DNA of 64,000 bases from NCBI RefSeq assembly GCF_014873945.1, contig NZ_JADBEC010000001.1:2869001-2933000 (forward strand), read 5' to 3'. The stretch comes from Rhizobium viscosum. GTDB taxonomy: Bacteria; Pseudomonadota; Alphaproteobacteria; Rhizobiales; Rhizobiaceae. How positions within the stretch are numbered: the first letter of the stretch is position 1; each line of letters starts with the position of its first letter. Under the pieces are notes generated by a model, which worked only from the letters and a program-made list of their open reading frames with translations, was not told where the DNA came from and ran no database searches. This document shows positions 63,413 through 64,000 of this stretch, piece after piece. A program made the position numbers and the translations under genes.

Positions 63413-64000
63413 CTACGGATCGGCGATGATCGCAGCTGCGCGGTCGGCGAGGTTCACGCGGTCGTTTGCGCCCTTCTTCTCCCCGCCGTCCGGCAGGAGG
63501 GACAGGATCGGAGAGGACGGGCCTTCCTTGAGCGCCGTGAGCGCCACCATGTTGGCGGCGATCGAGGTGATTTCCTCGCGAAGCGCGCCATCGCGACCGG
63601 TGTTGTTTCTTGCCTTCTGAAGGTGGTCGGCAAGTGCTGCGCTGCGCCGGCGCACATTGTCGCTCATCTGCGCTGTGATAGCAGCGAGATCGAGTTCAGA
63701 GGTTTCTGCTTCGCTGGTCGCTTCGGCGGGCAGATCGGCAATGGCCTTGGAGAGGCCGGCATCACGCAGCACCTTGGTGACCTTGCGCAGCTCGGCATTG
63801 GTCGCTTTCAGCTGGTCCTTCAGCTTGGCGATTTCCTGTTGCCGGCGGCCGAGCAGTGCTTCCTTGTCGGCAGCAGAGGCAGCCTCACGGGCGGCCTTGT
63901 CTTCCAGGCGAATGACCATGTGCTGCTGCTGGCTAAGCTTCTGTTCGGCATCCTTGGCGCGCTTCTGCAGGACAGTCACGTCCTGGCGCATCGTATCGCG
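63413..64000 (-). CDS. Coiled-coil protein, C-terminal part (5' end outside window)
   Basis: A 195-residue visible C-terminal piece; the frame stays open through position 64000, so the start is unknown (an internal Met lies at 63991). Heptad-rich sequence such as DAEQKLSQQQHMVIRLEDKAAREA and QEIAKLKDQLKATNAELRKVTKVL indicates a long coiled coil. An Ala-rich tail ends in DRAAAIIADP. No enzymatic motif is visible. It is convergent with the SpoU/TrmH gene, 12 bp apart. Confidence 0.6.
   Translation of the reverse strand, partial: RDTMRQDVTVLQKRAKDAEQKLSQQQHMVIRLEDKAAREAASAADKEALLGRRQQEIAKLKDQLKATNAELRKVTKVLRDAGLSKAIADLPAEATSEAETSELDLAAITAQMSDNVRRRSAALADHLQKARNNTGRDGALREEITSIAANMVALTALKEGPSSPILSLLPDGGEKKGANDRVNLADRAAAIIADP

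Overview
The window looks like a chromosomal segment of a Rhizobiaceae-type alphaproteobacterium (Rhizobium/Agrobacterium group). The evidence is a GC-rich, dense, operon-organised layout, many ABC importers for plant-type nutrients, and the housekeeping neighbourhood purA - hypothetical - rpoH - entericidin - rluD - DUF6476-like - trmH at the right end. I saw no rRNA, tRNA, CRISPR array, insertion sequence or phage gene, and no clear base-composition break. All functions below are read from sequence motifs and family knowledge; no database search was run.

Region 1 (1-10,030) holds nutrient uptake. A LacI-type regulator is cut by the left edge. It converges with an amino-acid ABC importer operon (two permeases, ATPase, glycosylasparaginase-like Ntn hydrolase, binding protein last). 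That operon has a recognisable TTGACA promoter overlapped by a perfect LacI-type operator. Divergent from it is a carboxymuconolactone-decarboxylase-like gene followed by a complete peptide-type (SBP_bac_5/Dpp) ABC importer. A 13-bp hairpin lies at the start of the first permease gene.

Region 2 (10,031-25,045) is the most interesting block. It is a roughly 12-kb co-directional cluster: Tat-type SBP_bac_5 binding protein, GHL6-like glycosidase with a beta-galactosidase trimerisation-like domain, two Dpp-type permeases, fused double ATPase, hydroxypyruvate-isomerase-like protein, tartronate-semialdehyde-reductase-like protein and GH42 glycosidase. A LacI regulator diverges from it. A second isomerase-like TIM barrel and an SDR dehydrogenase follow. 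Together these suggest import of a glycoside or oligosaccharide, intracellular hydrolysis and channelling of the product. Strong hairpins between several genes look like tuning of expression along the operon.

Region 3 (25,046-36,545) carries an Rrf2 regulator with four cysteines, an SfnB-like flavin-dependent oxidoreductase, a PPP-type phosphatase, an RND efflux pair (adaptor plus pump), a MarR-EmrA-EmrB type operon, and a DNA-3-methyladenine glycosylase.

Region 4 (36,546-49,329) has small conserved proteins, a LysR regulator divergent from two SDR genes plus a DUF1097 membrane protein, and a second LysR divergent from a second RND operon. That RND operon starts with an alpha/beta-hydrolase-fold protein that has lost its catalytic Ser and His. 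A xylonate-dehydratase-type IlvD/Edd enzyme follows.

Region 5 (49,330-64,000) contains a PAS-GGDEF-EAL protein, two KTSC-domain mini-proteins either side of a membrane-anchored hypothetical, a GNAT acetyltransferase, a DMT transporter, purA, a large Glu/Pro-rich single-pass membrane protein, rpoH, an entericidin-like lipoprotein, rluD, a small membrane protein, a SpoU/TrmH methyltransferase, and a coiled-coil protein cut by the right edge.
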